Shown here in pieces: positions 12,469 to 22,847 of a stretch of 64,000 nucleotides of DNA. Source of the stretch: Calonectria ilicicola (Eukaryota > Ascomycota > Sordariomycetes > Hypocreales > Nectriaceae). The notes under the pieces are model-generated. The model saw only the letters and a list, made by a program, of their open reading frames with translations, searched no databases and was not told where the DNA came from. The stretch spans positions 1,674,001 to 1,738,000 of the forward strand of contig CP085825.1 of assembly GCA_020809705.1 (NCBI GenBank), given 5' to 3'. Each line of letters opens with the position of its first letter. The stretch's first letter is position 1. The translations under genes were made by a program, and so were the position numbers.

Positions 12469-15400
12469 GGTTGCGGTTGTTTTGAAGACAACAGATGGAA
12501 ATCCTCTTAACAGGTCAAAGCCTGGATTGGGTTGAGAGGATTGGAATAAGTGTCGGGTTGAGGATGGGACACAATTCTGGTCATGACATGGTTTACAAGT
12601 CGAGGGAGGGGTTCCTTCTTAAAGATGACTGTAAATTGGAGGTTACAGCGAGACCTTGACCCCAGGATATTGTCAAGGGTGTTCGCGACAACCGGGCCGG
12701 TCTTCTAGAAGAATGGGCTGGCGATGACGCGCCAACACAAACCAGTAATCGGCCGTCGACAAACTGGGGGAGCTGAACATGGCTGCGAGGTGTGGCAAGG
12801 TCCACCGCGGCAATAAGACTCGACACGGGGTGGTTCGATGATAAGCTGTGCGTATGCATGCTGGGTACTCGAGGGCTCCCGTGGAGTTAGTTACCGACTA
12901 CACGGGCCTTCAATTGAAGCAGCATCTGCTCGCTGCAACATGGCATAGGCAGACCCGGGCCGGTCCTCAGGGGCCAGGTAGACGTGAGCCTCATGGAAGT
13001 ACCCTCCAGTGTGGGGGGCTGCGAAGCATGACTCGGCTGATCGGGATGGCGGGTGAAGATATTCGAGGGAACGCTGCGTGGAAGAGTCGATGCTTCTGCC
13101 AAGAAAGACGGTGGTGATGTGCAGCGACCATGGCTTGGGAGCTAAGGTTTTACGGCGCTCTGTTGGTTGGGAGGGACAGGGAGCAGCCAGCAGGGTTACT
13201 GGGGTTTGTGTGTGTGGGTTCCTGAGATGCATCGGGAGCCACGGTTGGCTGGATTTGTGGATGGTCTAACATGGTTTGGAAATAGAGGCCTTTTTGAGCT
13301 AAAACCTCTTAACCTTAGACTTTAGGCTTGTCGGGGCAAAAGCCTCAAGGAGCGAGCATGCAAAGTCAGGCCCGCACTTTTCCAATTCTACGCAGGCCAG
13401 GCCTTGAGATTGCAGATGCAAATGCAAAGAAAAAAAAATTAAAACAAATCTCCTGGCTGATGCCTCCCAAAAACTTGAAGCCGTCATCATGTGGCACAGC
13501 AGCATCAAAGTGTCGTTTGCCGATCATCTCCCTCGGTTCGCCCACTCCGCGGCAAACTGCTTATCGCTTGGAAGCATCCCTGAAGACAAACGGGCTTATG
13601 AATTCTCTGCGTCTTCAAACACGCGTGCCATCGCGCTCTGGTTTGCCGAAGCTACGGAGTGCCAAGACACAATGAATCTGGCGGCGATTTAGAGTAATAG
13701 GCTGTAGTCAACCCTATCAATACGCTGTTATCAGCGATGCTGTAATCCCACAACCATGGGCTGCGAGTGGGGATCTGGCCGCCGGCGGATCCCATGCCCC
13801 GGGAATAGTTGCTTGTATTGGCCGACACTGATTATATAGACGTCCTAACTGGGTCCCAAGGAGGCCTGGCGATGCTCCAGTGCTCCAGTGCTCCAGAACG
13901 GGGGAAATACCTTGATATCGACATGGCGACCCACAATTTCCCCGTTGTTGATGATAAGAACCCTTTCCCGACGGGGCAGTTCAAACAGTAACAACCCACC
14001 CACGGCAAGATGGAGATCAGATTGCACCAAGCGGGCGCTCTTTGAAGCATATTACTTGAAAAAGTTTCTTGCAAATGCCAAGAAACATCAAACAAGGGCG
14101 GCCGGGATACGGAGCTGATAGCGAGCCGCTGCTAGGGCCTGGAACCGCGCACCGCAGCCGCATTCCCATAACAGCAAACGCACCACCATCGTGCCAGGCC
14201 CATTGCCTCAGCTTCCATTGCCCCGAAAGGAAAGCTGAAGGATGCCAGCCATGTATCTTTGTTTGCACGGGACATGGGACGGGATGACGGGATGCAATGC
14301 AGGCGGCAATCGAACAAGGGCGGGACCCAGACAATTCAAGACCGCGTCCAATGACTGCATTGATGATGCCGTCTGTGGCTTCGGACTGGGTCAATTGAAG
14401 AAGACTAGACGAGCCCGACTGAATGCGCGTACGTAAACCGCAATAACAATACCGCTTCTCCTCTTGCGAGAAACTACGAAGCGCAAGCCCAGGTGACGGT
14501 TTCCTAGTGGAGGTCGCCGTCGCCTCGACCGTTCTTAAGTCTTGGCAACTCGCTTTCGCCGAGAATTGGGCCACATGGGATCCGCTGCGGGGTGTGATAC
14601 CACGAGCAGTCGAATGAACTCAGTGCATTGTCCAGCGAGGGGAAATCCCAGGGACAGAAACCAGAGGTCAACAGAGGAGAAATGCGGGGAGACTCTGTCG
14701 CTTCCCTCATCTCATCTCCAAGCTTTACTGTCGGAGCAGAGTCAATCTGCTCCATTTCCGGACACTTCGCCGACGCACAGCCCAATTTTGGGTTCGCTTC
14801 TTCACAATAGTACACGGATATTACCAACGTCTTCAGCGTTTACATCCCTCTGACCTGATTGCAGGGAACAAGGGCCTGCCTTTACAAGGGGTCATGTTGC
14901 GCCCTGGCAACTCCTCCTAAACCGCACCGCCGTTTTGTACTAGCCACGCCTTATCGCACCTCTACTCTCCCTCTATCGATACAACCAAGGCCTGTGGCTC
15001 CGATACCGCGAATTAGAGCAGACGTAAAAGCGACCTGGTTGCATCTCCCCTTTTCGCCCCTCATTCGTAGGGCGCAGACGTTCCCTGATGGTTGGTAGCT
15101 TGTTCACCTTGATATTCACCTCCAACTTCACCTCACGAACCATGCCCACCTGGATCTAACAATCTTCAGAAAATCGACCAGATCTCTCGTCCTCTCCGCT
15201 TTCCCTCGGACAGACCCCGTCTTCTCCAGAAAACAAGGGCTTTTGCATCTGAAGGAAAAGCTCGAGCTCGCGGGGCCCCAGGAATTCATGGGAACAAAGG
15301 ACGCGCCAAAACGTAATAGATACTACCTCTGGCAAGACACGTACCATCTGAGGCCGTGCATTGGGGACAAAAATCAGTAGACAAAATGGGGCCTGACTCA

Positions 15401-16820
15401 GGCTAGGATAGGCCATGATGAGCGCTCGGTCCATACGTCTGACGCGGAAACGGACAACCAGTTCCGACCTCGCCTCTCGTATCTCGCCCTCTTGACCGCG
15501 TGAATTTCCCAGTATTCAGCAACGTTGAGATTTTTTCTTTCTCATAGCTGATTAGCGATTAAATCGATCCTCGGGCCGACATTTGTCTTGGCTTACAGGC
15601 AAATCGTCGCTTGTGAATCTAAATGCGGGAGTGACATTGTCGACTGCCGACCAGACGGCAATTCCTTCGCTTCCCGAGTCCCAAGCCTCTTCTCAAGCGA
15701 GTGGAGCAGTTCCTTGCCAGCGCGGATACGCTGCAGCCTGCAGTAGCATGGATTTCTGGAAGCTCCCCGACAAAAGCAAGCAAGGACCCTTGTGGTGGCT
15801 TCTGTTCAGCTAGCGGCCCTTAGCTAAGCGAGGATGTGTGGAGAAATACCGATATCGTCGCCTCCAAAGACTAGCCTCAACCCATTTTCGACGATAGGCA
15901 CACCGAACACTCTTTATTACCCACCATAGTGCCTCTCTCGGGTTGCGTATTTCTCCCTCCCCCATGAGACCGGGCCGGTCCCGCTTCTCACCCCAGGTTT
16001 TCGTGCAAGTATATGGGCGGATGAGACATGTTTCTTCTGAGAGCGGATCCGTTCGCTGTGCTTAAGGCATCAAGCCGCTTCTTGGCATTCAGACAGCCTC
16101 GGATGAGATGTATCTGGCTCCCTTATTGTCATGTTTCCAATATGTAATCTCATTGACAAACGCGCTATGCACGATAATGATGTTGAAGCTTTAATGTATA
16201 TGGACTTTCCGTGTTATTAACCCCCCATGGTTGATTGCCACGCGGCGAGAGTACAATGGAGTGGAAACGTGGATCGAATGATGGATGATGCATCGGAAAT
16301 CAACTCAATCTCCGCGTAGTCAAGGAACAAAGCAGGGACATGCATGCAGCAAGGTGAACTTGTTTGGTGACTTGATCGTCTTCGCAAGAGGTCCTTCTTA
16401 TTTACTCATTTTCGCCCTCGATGTCTGTGTTCAAATATATGCAATCGACTCCGAACAGGATGCTTCTCTCTCGTAACCCATCATGATCAAAAAACCTCTC
16501 CATGTCAATCTTCAAAACGAAACCGCATCCGATGCAAGCAGCAAAAGACAAAACAAAGACTCAAACACCCGCGGCGCCCCATAATGACAGAAGTACCCAT
16601 GATCCACCCACGCCTCTCTCCCAGAAAAAAACCCTTGCTCCTTTTCACTTCCCATATTTTCGGGATGCCCACCAACAAGACATGTCAGCGCGGGAGTGCA
16701 TGCATTTCGCGCGTATCCAATCCAGGTAACTCAAGGATCTCCCGGGCGCTAGACGACACCAGGTCCCTGGGACCCGGAACTCCGGTGCCCGAACTCAAAA
16801 AAGTCCGGTGGGCAAGCGCC
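12469..16820. other. Intergenic stretch, no gene recognised
   Basis: 4.35 kb between the permease start and the stop of the flavoprotein-ankyrin gene. The first several hundred bases must contain the permease promoter. The longest frame (14017-14574, minus, 185 codons) has no recognisable domain and an implausible composition. A short tandem repeat, TGCTCCAG three times, sits at 13873-13896. Nothing else could be assigned. Confidence 0.5.
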
Positions 16821-18596
16821 CTAGAGATATCTCGTCTTGAGCCATTCTTCATTTCGCAGTCCCAGGTTCAGCCCGTTCTGTGTCCACCACCGCCTAACCG
16901 CACTCGGGTCTCCGATGCTGTCCTCGAGCGCTTCTTCGATGTTGCAGGTCCGAAACTCGACCATTTGTGATCGGCCTTCCATGCCTTCAAGCTCCCCATG
17001 GGCGAACTTGCGCCACCACTCCAGAACCGGTACGTGAGAGTACATAGTTGGAGGCAATAATACGTCGGCGTCAAACACCAATTTGTCATCGCCTTTGAGT
17101 TGTCTCCAAGTTTCCAAAACTTCAACTTGTCCCCAGCGGCTAGCCATCTTGGTTACTCCATCCCCGTGGGCAACAGGGATTCCGGAGGCGTCCCACCACC
17201 GCAGCACATCCGCCTGGCCGTGTTGAGTTGCCCAAAGCAGCGACCGGCCCGGCCGCAACACAACTTGATCGTCCTGTGCAGCCGCGTCGCGCCACCATTC
17301 CAACACTAAGAGATGTCCATTTCCACTAGCTTGCTCCAACGACGTTTCGGTATATCGTAATGGCAGTCCCGACCGCCGCCACCACCACTCTAGGACGCGA
17401 ACATGGCCGTTCTTGGATGCATTGTCAATGGCTTCAGCATCATAAATATGTCGATCTCTAAACCAATGGCTTTGCTTCCAATAATCCAACACATCGGTTC
17501 GTGGGTAATATGCAGACGCTTTTGTCGGTAATGTTGTTCCATCAAACGCTTTGAAAAGATCCGGTCGGTTGGCTTCCAAATAATCCAAGACTTCGATAAG
17601 GCCAAATTTTATAACCAGCTTGATAACAAGTGCAGATATATCAACAAAGTTGGGTGGAGACTGGGATAGTTTCTTGCATATGGCGGCCGGACGGCAAGTG
17701 AGAACAGTCCACTCTAGCTCATGCTCATAAACTTTGAGTGCATCTGATGGATCTTTGGGTTGAAACGTCCACGGTGCAGGCATCTTTAAGTTTGTGTATA
17801 CGCCCAACGCCTTGGCAATCTCCCAATCACCAGCGTAGTCGAGGATGATGGTCCAGATTTCAGGAGGTAGCTTGGAATGGACCTTGACGTCGCTATCGGG
17901 GACGATGCCCATTCCCGTAGCAATATCAACATCACGCCCAAGTCCCAAAAGTTCCGCTTGGTTTTTGATGATTCCCAGCACCTCGTTGAATCCGTTCCAG
18001 CTGGGCACTCGTTTTGGATTCGTCGTGCCCTCGTAATGCCACAGGATTGGCGCCCCCACTCGAATCCATTTCCATTTGCTGTGGATCTCCTGGAGCTGCT
18101 TCTTTGTCATTGGGTTCGTCCACATGTGAGTGCTCATGCCTGGTACCAGCACAATTCTCTTGTTGACATCCCACCCTCGCAGGACTTCGCCGAGAAAAGT
18201 ATCTGTCACGCCCGCCAGCATCTTGGCAATAGTATCGGCATCAAGCGGCACGCACACCATGAGATCAGCCCATTCCACCAGCTCGTATGCTTGTTGACGG
18301 TAAAATTCGACATCATCTGCCCGATCGCCCATGCCCAAGGCTAGGCTCCGATTCTGCATGACAATAATGGTCTGGGTTAGGCGTGGTACAACGTCGTCGA
18401 CGATAGCTCGGGCTTCAATCTGTGGATTTTTTGATAGGCGGACGACCAGGGTCTGCGCCCAAGATGTATCGCGGGGGCCGGTGGCGGCAACAAGGAGTCG
18501 AAGTTTGCGTTTGCGCTGGGTCATGTCGTGGAGCGACGAGGACGAGGAAAAGGACGGGCTCAGCCGCGGTGAAAACGAATTAATATGGTAAGCCAT
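16821..18596 (-). CDS. PPCDC/Hal3-like flavoprotein domain fused to ankyrin-like repeats; catalytic residues replaced
   Basis: A 591-residue protein with two parts. Residues about 25-220 resemble the flavoprotein fold of phosphopantothenoylcysteine decarboxylase/Hal3: an N-terminal RLLVAATG strand, the EWADLMVCVPLDADTIAKML segment, and PGMSTHMW where the family has P-x-M-N-x-x-M-W. The active-site Asn is therefore Ser, and the position matching the catalytic His before the E-L-x-x-W-A-D motif appears to be Ala. The C-terminal half begins with an LPPEIWTIILDYAG F-box-like segment. It continues with about seven ankyrin-like units, each centred on V-L-[ED]-x-W such as GHVRVLEWWWRRSG and GHLLVLEWWRDAA. 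Inference: a non-decarboxylating FMN-binding or scaffold protein. The start at 18596 has A at -3 and G at +4; ATGs at 18524 (start of the conserved part) and 18692 are alternatives, and the frame stays open up to 19085. The gene starts about 0.5 kb from the AT-rich block. Confidence 0.8.
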   Translation of the reverse strand: MAYHINSFSPRLSPSFSSSSSLHDMTQRKRKLRLLVAATGPRDTSWAQTLVVRLSKNPQIEARAIVDDVVPRLTQTIIVMQNRSLALGMGDRADDVEFYRQQAYELVEWADLMVCVPLDADTIAKMLAGVTDTFLGEVLRGWDVNKRIVLVPGMSTHMWTNPMTKKQLQEIHSKWKWIRVGAPILWHYEGTTNPKRVPSWNGFNEVLGIIKNQAELLGLGRDVDIATGMGIVPDSDVKVHSKLPPEIWTIILDYAGDWEIAKALGVYTNLKMPAPWTFQPKDPSDALKVYEHELEWTVLTCRPAAICKKLSQSPPNFVDISALVIKLVIKFGLIEVLDYLEANRPDLFKAFDGTTLPTKASAYYPRTDVLDYWKQSHWFRDRHIYDAEAIDNASKNGHVRVLEWWWRRSGLPLRYTETSLEQASGNGHLLVLEWWRDAAAQDDQVVLRPGRSLLWATQHGQADVLRWWDASGIPVAHGDGVTKMASRWGQVEVLETWRQLKGDDKLVFDADVLLPPTMYSHVPVLEWWRKFAHGELEGMEGRSQMVEFRTCNIEEALEDSIGDPSAVRRWWTQNGLNLGLRNEEWLKTRYL

Positions 18597-19102
18597 GCTG
18601 GAAGATGATCGGGATCCAACATGGTTTCCACGCAGTAGCTCAGGCGGGCAAGCGGTGTGGTGACTGGAAGGCGGCGGACTGTGACGGGGCATGAAATAAC
18701 TGGTTCGAGGAGATGTGGGATCACGTGTAGTTTTTGTAACTGTGACCTTCCACAGCGAATGGGTGACGAAGAATCGACGGCGGCGCGAGGTACGAGCGTA
18801 TGCGTTGTGGCGAGTAAGTCGAGATGAAAGAAAGGCACAGGGGCAGAGCGCTGTCGGACGGCGGCAAGTTTGCGGATGGATAGTGTTTGCGACTGCAAGG
18901 AGGGTCAGGGTCAGGCGGCGCCCGCGAACCTTAGTGCGATTTTCCACAAAAAAAACCGCCGAGCACCCGGTAGCAGCCGGGAGTCTCAGAGCACAGATAT
19001 GTCTTTCGGTCACGAAAGATGGTCTTAATCCTGCCAAAAATCTACACTCAAAAAAATGAACACTTACATCCCTGATCCCTGTCACTGGCCTTCCGATTGG
19101 TG
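18597..19102. other. Promoter/5' region of the flavoprotein-ankyrin gene, up to the AT-rich border
   Basis: Normal-composition DNA between the chosen start codon and the abrupt change to AT-rich DNA at about 19110. The gene's reading frame happens to remain open through this segment, so a longer N-terminus cannot be excluded. The implied extension is basic and low-complexity, and I did not include it. Confidence 0.4.
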
Positions 19103-19109
19103 GACTAAT

Positions 19110-19429
19110 AATTACCCGATTAGTAAGCAGTTTATGACCTCCTACTAGACCAGATTAATTTAAAAAATCTGCCCTTTAAGGTTTATTTTCTTTCTCTTTA
19201 CTTAGATTTTGGTTTAAGAAAATACTAATTTTTATTATTTTTATTGGATAGTGAGATATTTTATAAGTTTTTGTTTAATTTTATTTTTATATTTAATTCT
19301 ATTAGATAAAATATTAGCTATTAGTAGTTATTAAGGGTTATTGAAAATTAGAATATGGTTTAGCTATATTGATATAGAGAGAAATAGAGGCTTTATTAAT
19401 TAAATAATATAATAAGCTTTTAATATTTA
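19110..19429. other. AT-rich tail between Helitron coding remnant and left border
   Basis: About 320 bp of very AT-rich DNA with no coding similarity that I can see. If the Helitron ends here, its terminus should carry a hairpin and CTRR. A TTACTAA followed by T, read on the minus strand near 19120-19127, is one possible end, but no strong hairpin supports it. Confidence 0.3.
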
Positions 19430-20718
19430 AAGATATATTTTATATTATTTATATTATATAAATAGATTTAATAATAATAATTAAGCTTTATTTAATATAA
19501 TCTTATAAAGCTTCTCCAACTAGGCCTCTTTATCTAATATTTTAAAAGGAATATAATTATTAAGAATATCCTTCTCTTATACTTTTAATAATAATATAAT
19601 ACTATTAAAAGATTTATATCTTAATAATTATATATATAGGCTATATAGATTATACTTTACTAGCTTAAGGTTCTTAATTATAGGATATATTTTTATCACT
19701 CTCCCTTATAGTTCTAATACAATCTTAAGTAATATCTTACCTTATATTTTATAATTAATATATATAAATATAGTAGTATAAAAAAGCCTTTACTAGCTTA
19801 TATTATACTTTTATTAAGGTCTTTTCTTAGACTTTCTTTTATTTTCTTTAATTAATATTAATTTACTTATTAGTATAAATAGAATTATATTTAATAATAT
19901 ATTTTTAAATATAAAGCCTTAAATTAATTCAGATAAAAGAATAAGGCTAGCAAGTAAACTAAAGTATAGAATAATATTTAGTATTAATTAATAATCTAAG
20001 AATAGTTTTATATCCAGTATAACCTTTAATATAATATATCTAGCACTATTTATAAGTTTTAATCCTAGGTTTATATTCTTTATAATTATAATAGGCATAC
20101 TAGGCACAAATATAAAGGTAAACAATATATAGATCTTACTATTATCTCCTATACTAACTATTAAAGTAGCCTCTTCCTTTATTATAGGTAATATACTAGG
20201 TTTCCTTTAATAATATTAAGGTAGAAATATTCGGATAGGCTTCTAATATTATCTTTAGAAAGCTAAAATTATATCTATATTTAAAGATTATCTTATACTA
20301 TTAAGTAATATAATAATTATAATGCCTCTTTTTTATAATATAGCTTAACCTTTTTTAAAGTATTGGCAATTAAGAAGATCTATATTAAATTAATCTTACT
20401 TTCCCTATTAGATATAAGTTAGTAACCGCTATAATTTAGAATCTTTAGATATATAAACTTACTTAATTAATATAATAATAATCATAAACTAAGCCTAGAT
20501 TTTATATACTATTAATTTATTTAAAATATTAAGAATAAAGTATAATATTAATAATAATTTATTATTTATTAAGTAAAATTAGTAGAAATCTCCTAATAAT
20601 AATATTACTAAGATATTATTAAAGTTTTTACTTAATCCTTAATAGGCATAAAGTCATTTATTAATATTATAAAGGGTTTAAAGACCTAGTATATTAATCT
20701 TATTAATAATAAGTAGTT
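19430..20718 (-). pseudogene. Helitron helicase, C-terminal part (RIP-degraded)
   Basis: Read on the minus strand, this continues the helicase interrupted by element B. Visible remnants in order are the motif II region (YLLIINKINILGL with TLYNINK following, at about 20650-20715), a GDFY-Q-F-like segment, then FVPSMPIIIIKNINLGLKL, corresponding to the conserved FVPGMP...QGLKLVNGA stretch of fungal Helitron helicases. Near the end come YKVQGK-like and SLYIQL-like remnants (about 19580-19800), corresponding to the terminal motifs of Pif1-type helicases. Many TAA/TAG codons break the frame at positions where CAA, CAG, CGA or TGG would be expected, so it is a RIP-killed gene. The exact 3' terminus (CTRR and hairpin) is not resolved. 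Confidence 0.75.
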
Positions 20719-20723
20719 ACTTT

Positions 20724-21114
20724 TGTTATGACCCATGTCATACCCAGGGCGGTCTAGGATAGCAGAATGCCACACCCTGCAAGAAACCAGCTACCCTATA
20801 GTCACATACGACCAATCAAATAAGGAGCAATAAGGACAATTATTGCAATAAGTGCAAAAGGTATTGTACCTAGTGCACCAAATATACTATATACACTAAA
20901 ATAAAATAATAGTATATAGATAGGTTAGAATCCACCCTTATAGCTAATACTAACTAGCTTTTAATATAATTTAATTATCTTAATTACAATTAACTATTAC
21001 CTAATATAATACTTTTATTATTTTATTTTACTATAATACACCTAACCATCTTATTAATAATAAACCTTTTATTTTAATTAATTTATTAAATTAGGAATTA
21101 ATTAGATTATTATA
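20724..21114 (+). repeat. 5' LTR of element B
   Basis: 391 bp, beginning TGTTATGACC. It aligns without length change to 37970-38360, with differences mostly C/T and G/A. The first ~100 bp keep more G and C than the rest. Confidence 0.9.
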
Positions 21115-22573
21115 TATTAAAAGCTTTTATTCAGTTAATTACTTATATTAATAATTAAATAATAATAATATTTGGAAAGAATCTTGCTATTATTGCTCCT
21201 TCTAGTAATACTAAGTTAATTATAGAATTGTAGCAAATTAAGAAGAAACTTATAAATATATAAGCACAACTTAAAGTAGAAAAAGCTGGAACCACCATAG
21301 TTAAAGGAAATAAGGGTAAAGATATTAGTGAAATTCTAAGATCCCCAGTCCTAGAACCCTTTCTAGGAAAGGCTGCTAATATAGTCCCCTTTCTTACCTG
21401 AATGAAGGGATACTTTTGCTTTTTCCTAATATAACTTACAACCCTTAAAGCCTAGATATTATACATTAAAACCCTCCTCTAAGGGAATGTAGAAGTATAG
21501 TTTGAATCTATTATAAGAGACTATTTGAAAAATAAGGATGATGCTAACTAAAATAAAGAGATTTAAGAGATCTTTAAAAACTAGGAATATTTTAAAATTA
21601 CTATTAAAGATAATTTTAGTATAATTAATATAGAATAATAAATTATAAATTAATTATATAAACTTAAATAAATAAAATCTTATAATTAATATTTAGCTAA
21701 GTTTAAAAGAATTATAGTATAAATAGCCTAGGATAATAATATACTAATAAAACTTTATTATAAAAGCTTAAAAAGTAAAATTAAGGATAAAATCTATAAA
21801 AAAAACCAGCTAAAGAAATTCTTAAAGTATATTAAAAGTATTATTAAAATTAATAAAAGATAATTTAATTAATATAAAAAACATACCTAAAATAATAAAA
21901 ACCTATATATTCTAAATAAAGAAAAAACCTAAAATAAGTAATAAAGTACTATATATAGGACTTATTTAAGATTAATGGAACTTAGCACTATCTAGGAATA
22001 CAATAAAAGTAAGATTACTTACTTTAACTATAGAAAGAAAGGATATAAATCCTTTAAATACTACTCCTTAAAAATAGAAAATTAATTTAAAATTATATTA
22101 AAAGGATAGAAATAATTTAATACTATAAAAACTTAATAGACCTTAGTATTAAAAAAAAAGAGGATATTATAAGGAAAGTTATTTTTGTTATTATTAAGAA
22201 ATATAAACTAACTACTATAATTAAATAATATATAAAAAACTATAAATTATATAAAATAAAACTTATCTTATAATAAGAAATTGATAAAGCTATCTAAAAA
22301 GTATAATCAATCTAATAAAAAGGCTAGTCCTACCTTCCCCATAAATAGTTAAAATAAGCCAAGAAGATAAAAATCCCTACATCTATCCTAGATATATATA
22401 CTAACAAAGCACTAATATAATAGAATACCTATACTTATAATAAAAACAAAAATAGGAAATAAACAACTAATATTAAAAAAATAGCCTAATAAATTAGGGA
22501 ACCCTTATAAAACAGAGATAAAGTCTTCCTACTTATATAAAGCAAATAGCAACCAAGAAACCACAATCCCCAA
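21115..22573 (+). pseudogene. Element B gag remnant with zinc knuckle
   Basis: In plus-strand frames a capsid-like segment is readable (about 21290-21530), including SPVLEPFLGKAANIVPFLT and, after stops, remnants matching the LYIKTLL...RDYL pattern of gypsy capsid. Near 22010-22070 a degraded knuckle reads YFNYRKKGYKSFKYYS, where Cys/His codons have become Tyr, as C-to-T/G-to-A damage would cause. It is interrupted by element A1 immediately downstream. Confidence 0.65.
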
Positions 22574-22578
22574 CCTAT
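22574..22578 (+). repeat. Target-site duplication of A1 (left), cctat
   Basis: The 5-mer CCTAT directly abuts the 5' LTR of A1 and is repeated at 27948-27952 directly after its 3' LTR. Five bp is the usual gypsy duplication length. Confidence 0.95.
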
Positions 22579-22790
22579 TGTCACAGGCTGAAGCCTGGCA
22601 GAGGATTACGGCTATGCCGTATCCACCTAGATTAAGCTTCATGACTATGTTGGTAGCGAGGGCACACCAAGGCATATATAATCAGAAGAACACGTTCTTC
22701 TAATTATCTTCTTCTCCTTCCTCCTTAGCTTTAGATAGACCAATACAGAGCACCCTTCAGGTTGAATAAACCCAGGACCAGCCCTTCACA
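22579..22790 (+). repeat. 5' LTR of A1, with TATA-like element and probable transcript start
   Basis: 212 bp, TGTCACA...TTCACA, identical to 27736-27947. A TATATAA-like box lies at about 22673-22680. AGCTTTAGATA at 22727-22737 is the exact reverse complement of the PBS, so if self-priming operates the RNA should begin at about 22727. Confidence 0.95.
22727..22737 (+). promoter_or_regulatory. Probable start of A1 RNA: self-priming complement of the PBS
   Basis: AGCTTTAGATA is the perfect complement of the 11 nt that follow the 5' LTR. In the S. pombe element Tf1 the first 11 nt of the RNA fold back onto the PBS to prime reverse transcription. By analogy, A22727 would be the transcription start, about 50 nt after the TATA-like box. 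The start itself is inferred. Confidence 0.65.
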
Positions 22791-22801
22791 TATCTAAAGC
22801 T
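22791..22801 (+). other. Primer-binding site of A1 (self-priming type)
   Basis: TATCTAAAGCT begins at the first base after the LTR and pairs perfectly over 11 nt with 22727-22737. I see no match to a tRNA 3' end (which would begin TGG). Confidence 0.75.
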
Positions 22802-22847
22802 CAACCAACTTCAACACGAACTATCGGTCAAGACGTTCGCGGGCACA

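Noticed and set aside
14017..14574. A 185-codon minus-strand frame between the permease and the flavoprotein gene
   Set aside because: No domain, no splice partners and an unlikely Cys/Trp-rich composition; treated as chance.
18597..19085. A 163-residue N-terminal extension of the flavoprotein-ankyrin frame
   Set aside because: The frame is open by chance in promoter DNA. The extension is basic low-complexity sequence, and better start contexts exist at 18596 and 18524.
20804..20814. ACATACGACCA, identical to the 5' end of many fungal 5S rRNAs
   Set aside because: The following bases do not continue a 5S gene, and the motif lies inside the 5' LTR of element B and is mutated in the 3' LTR. 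Coincidence.
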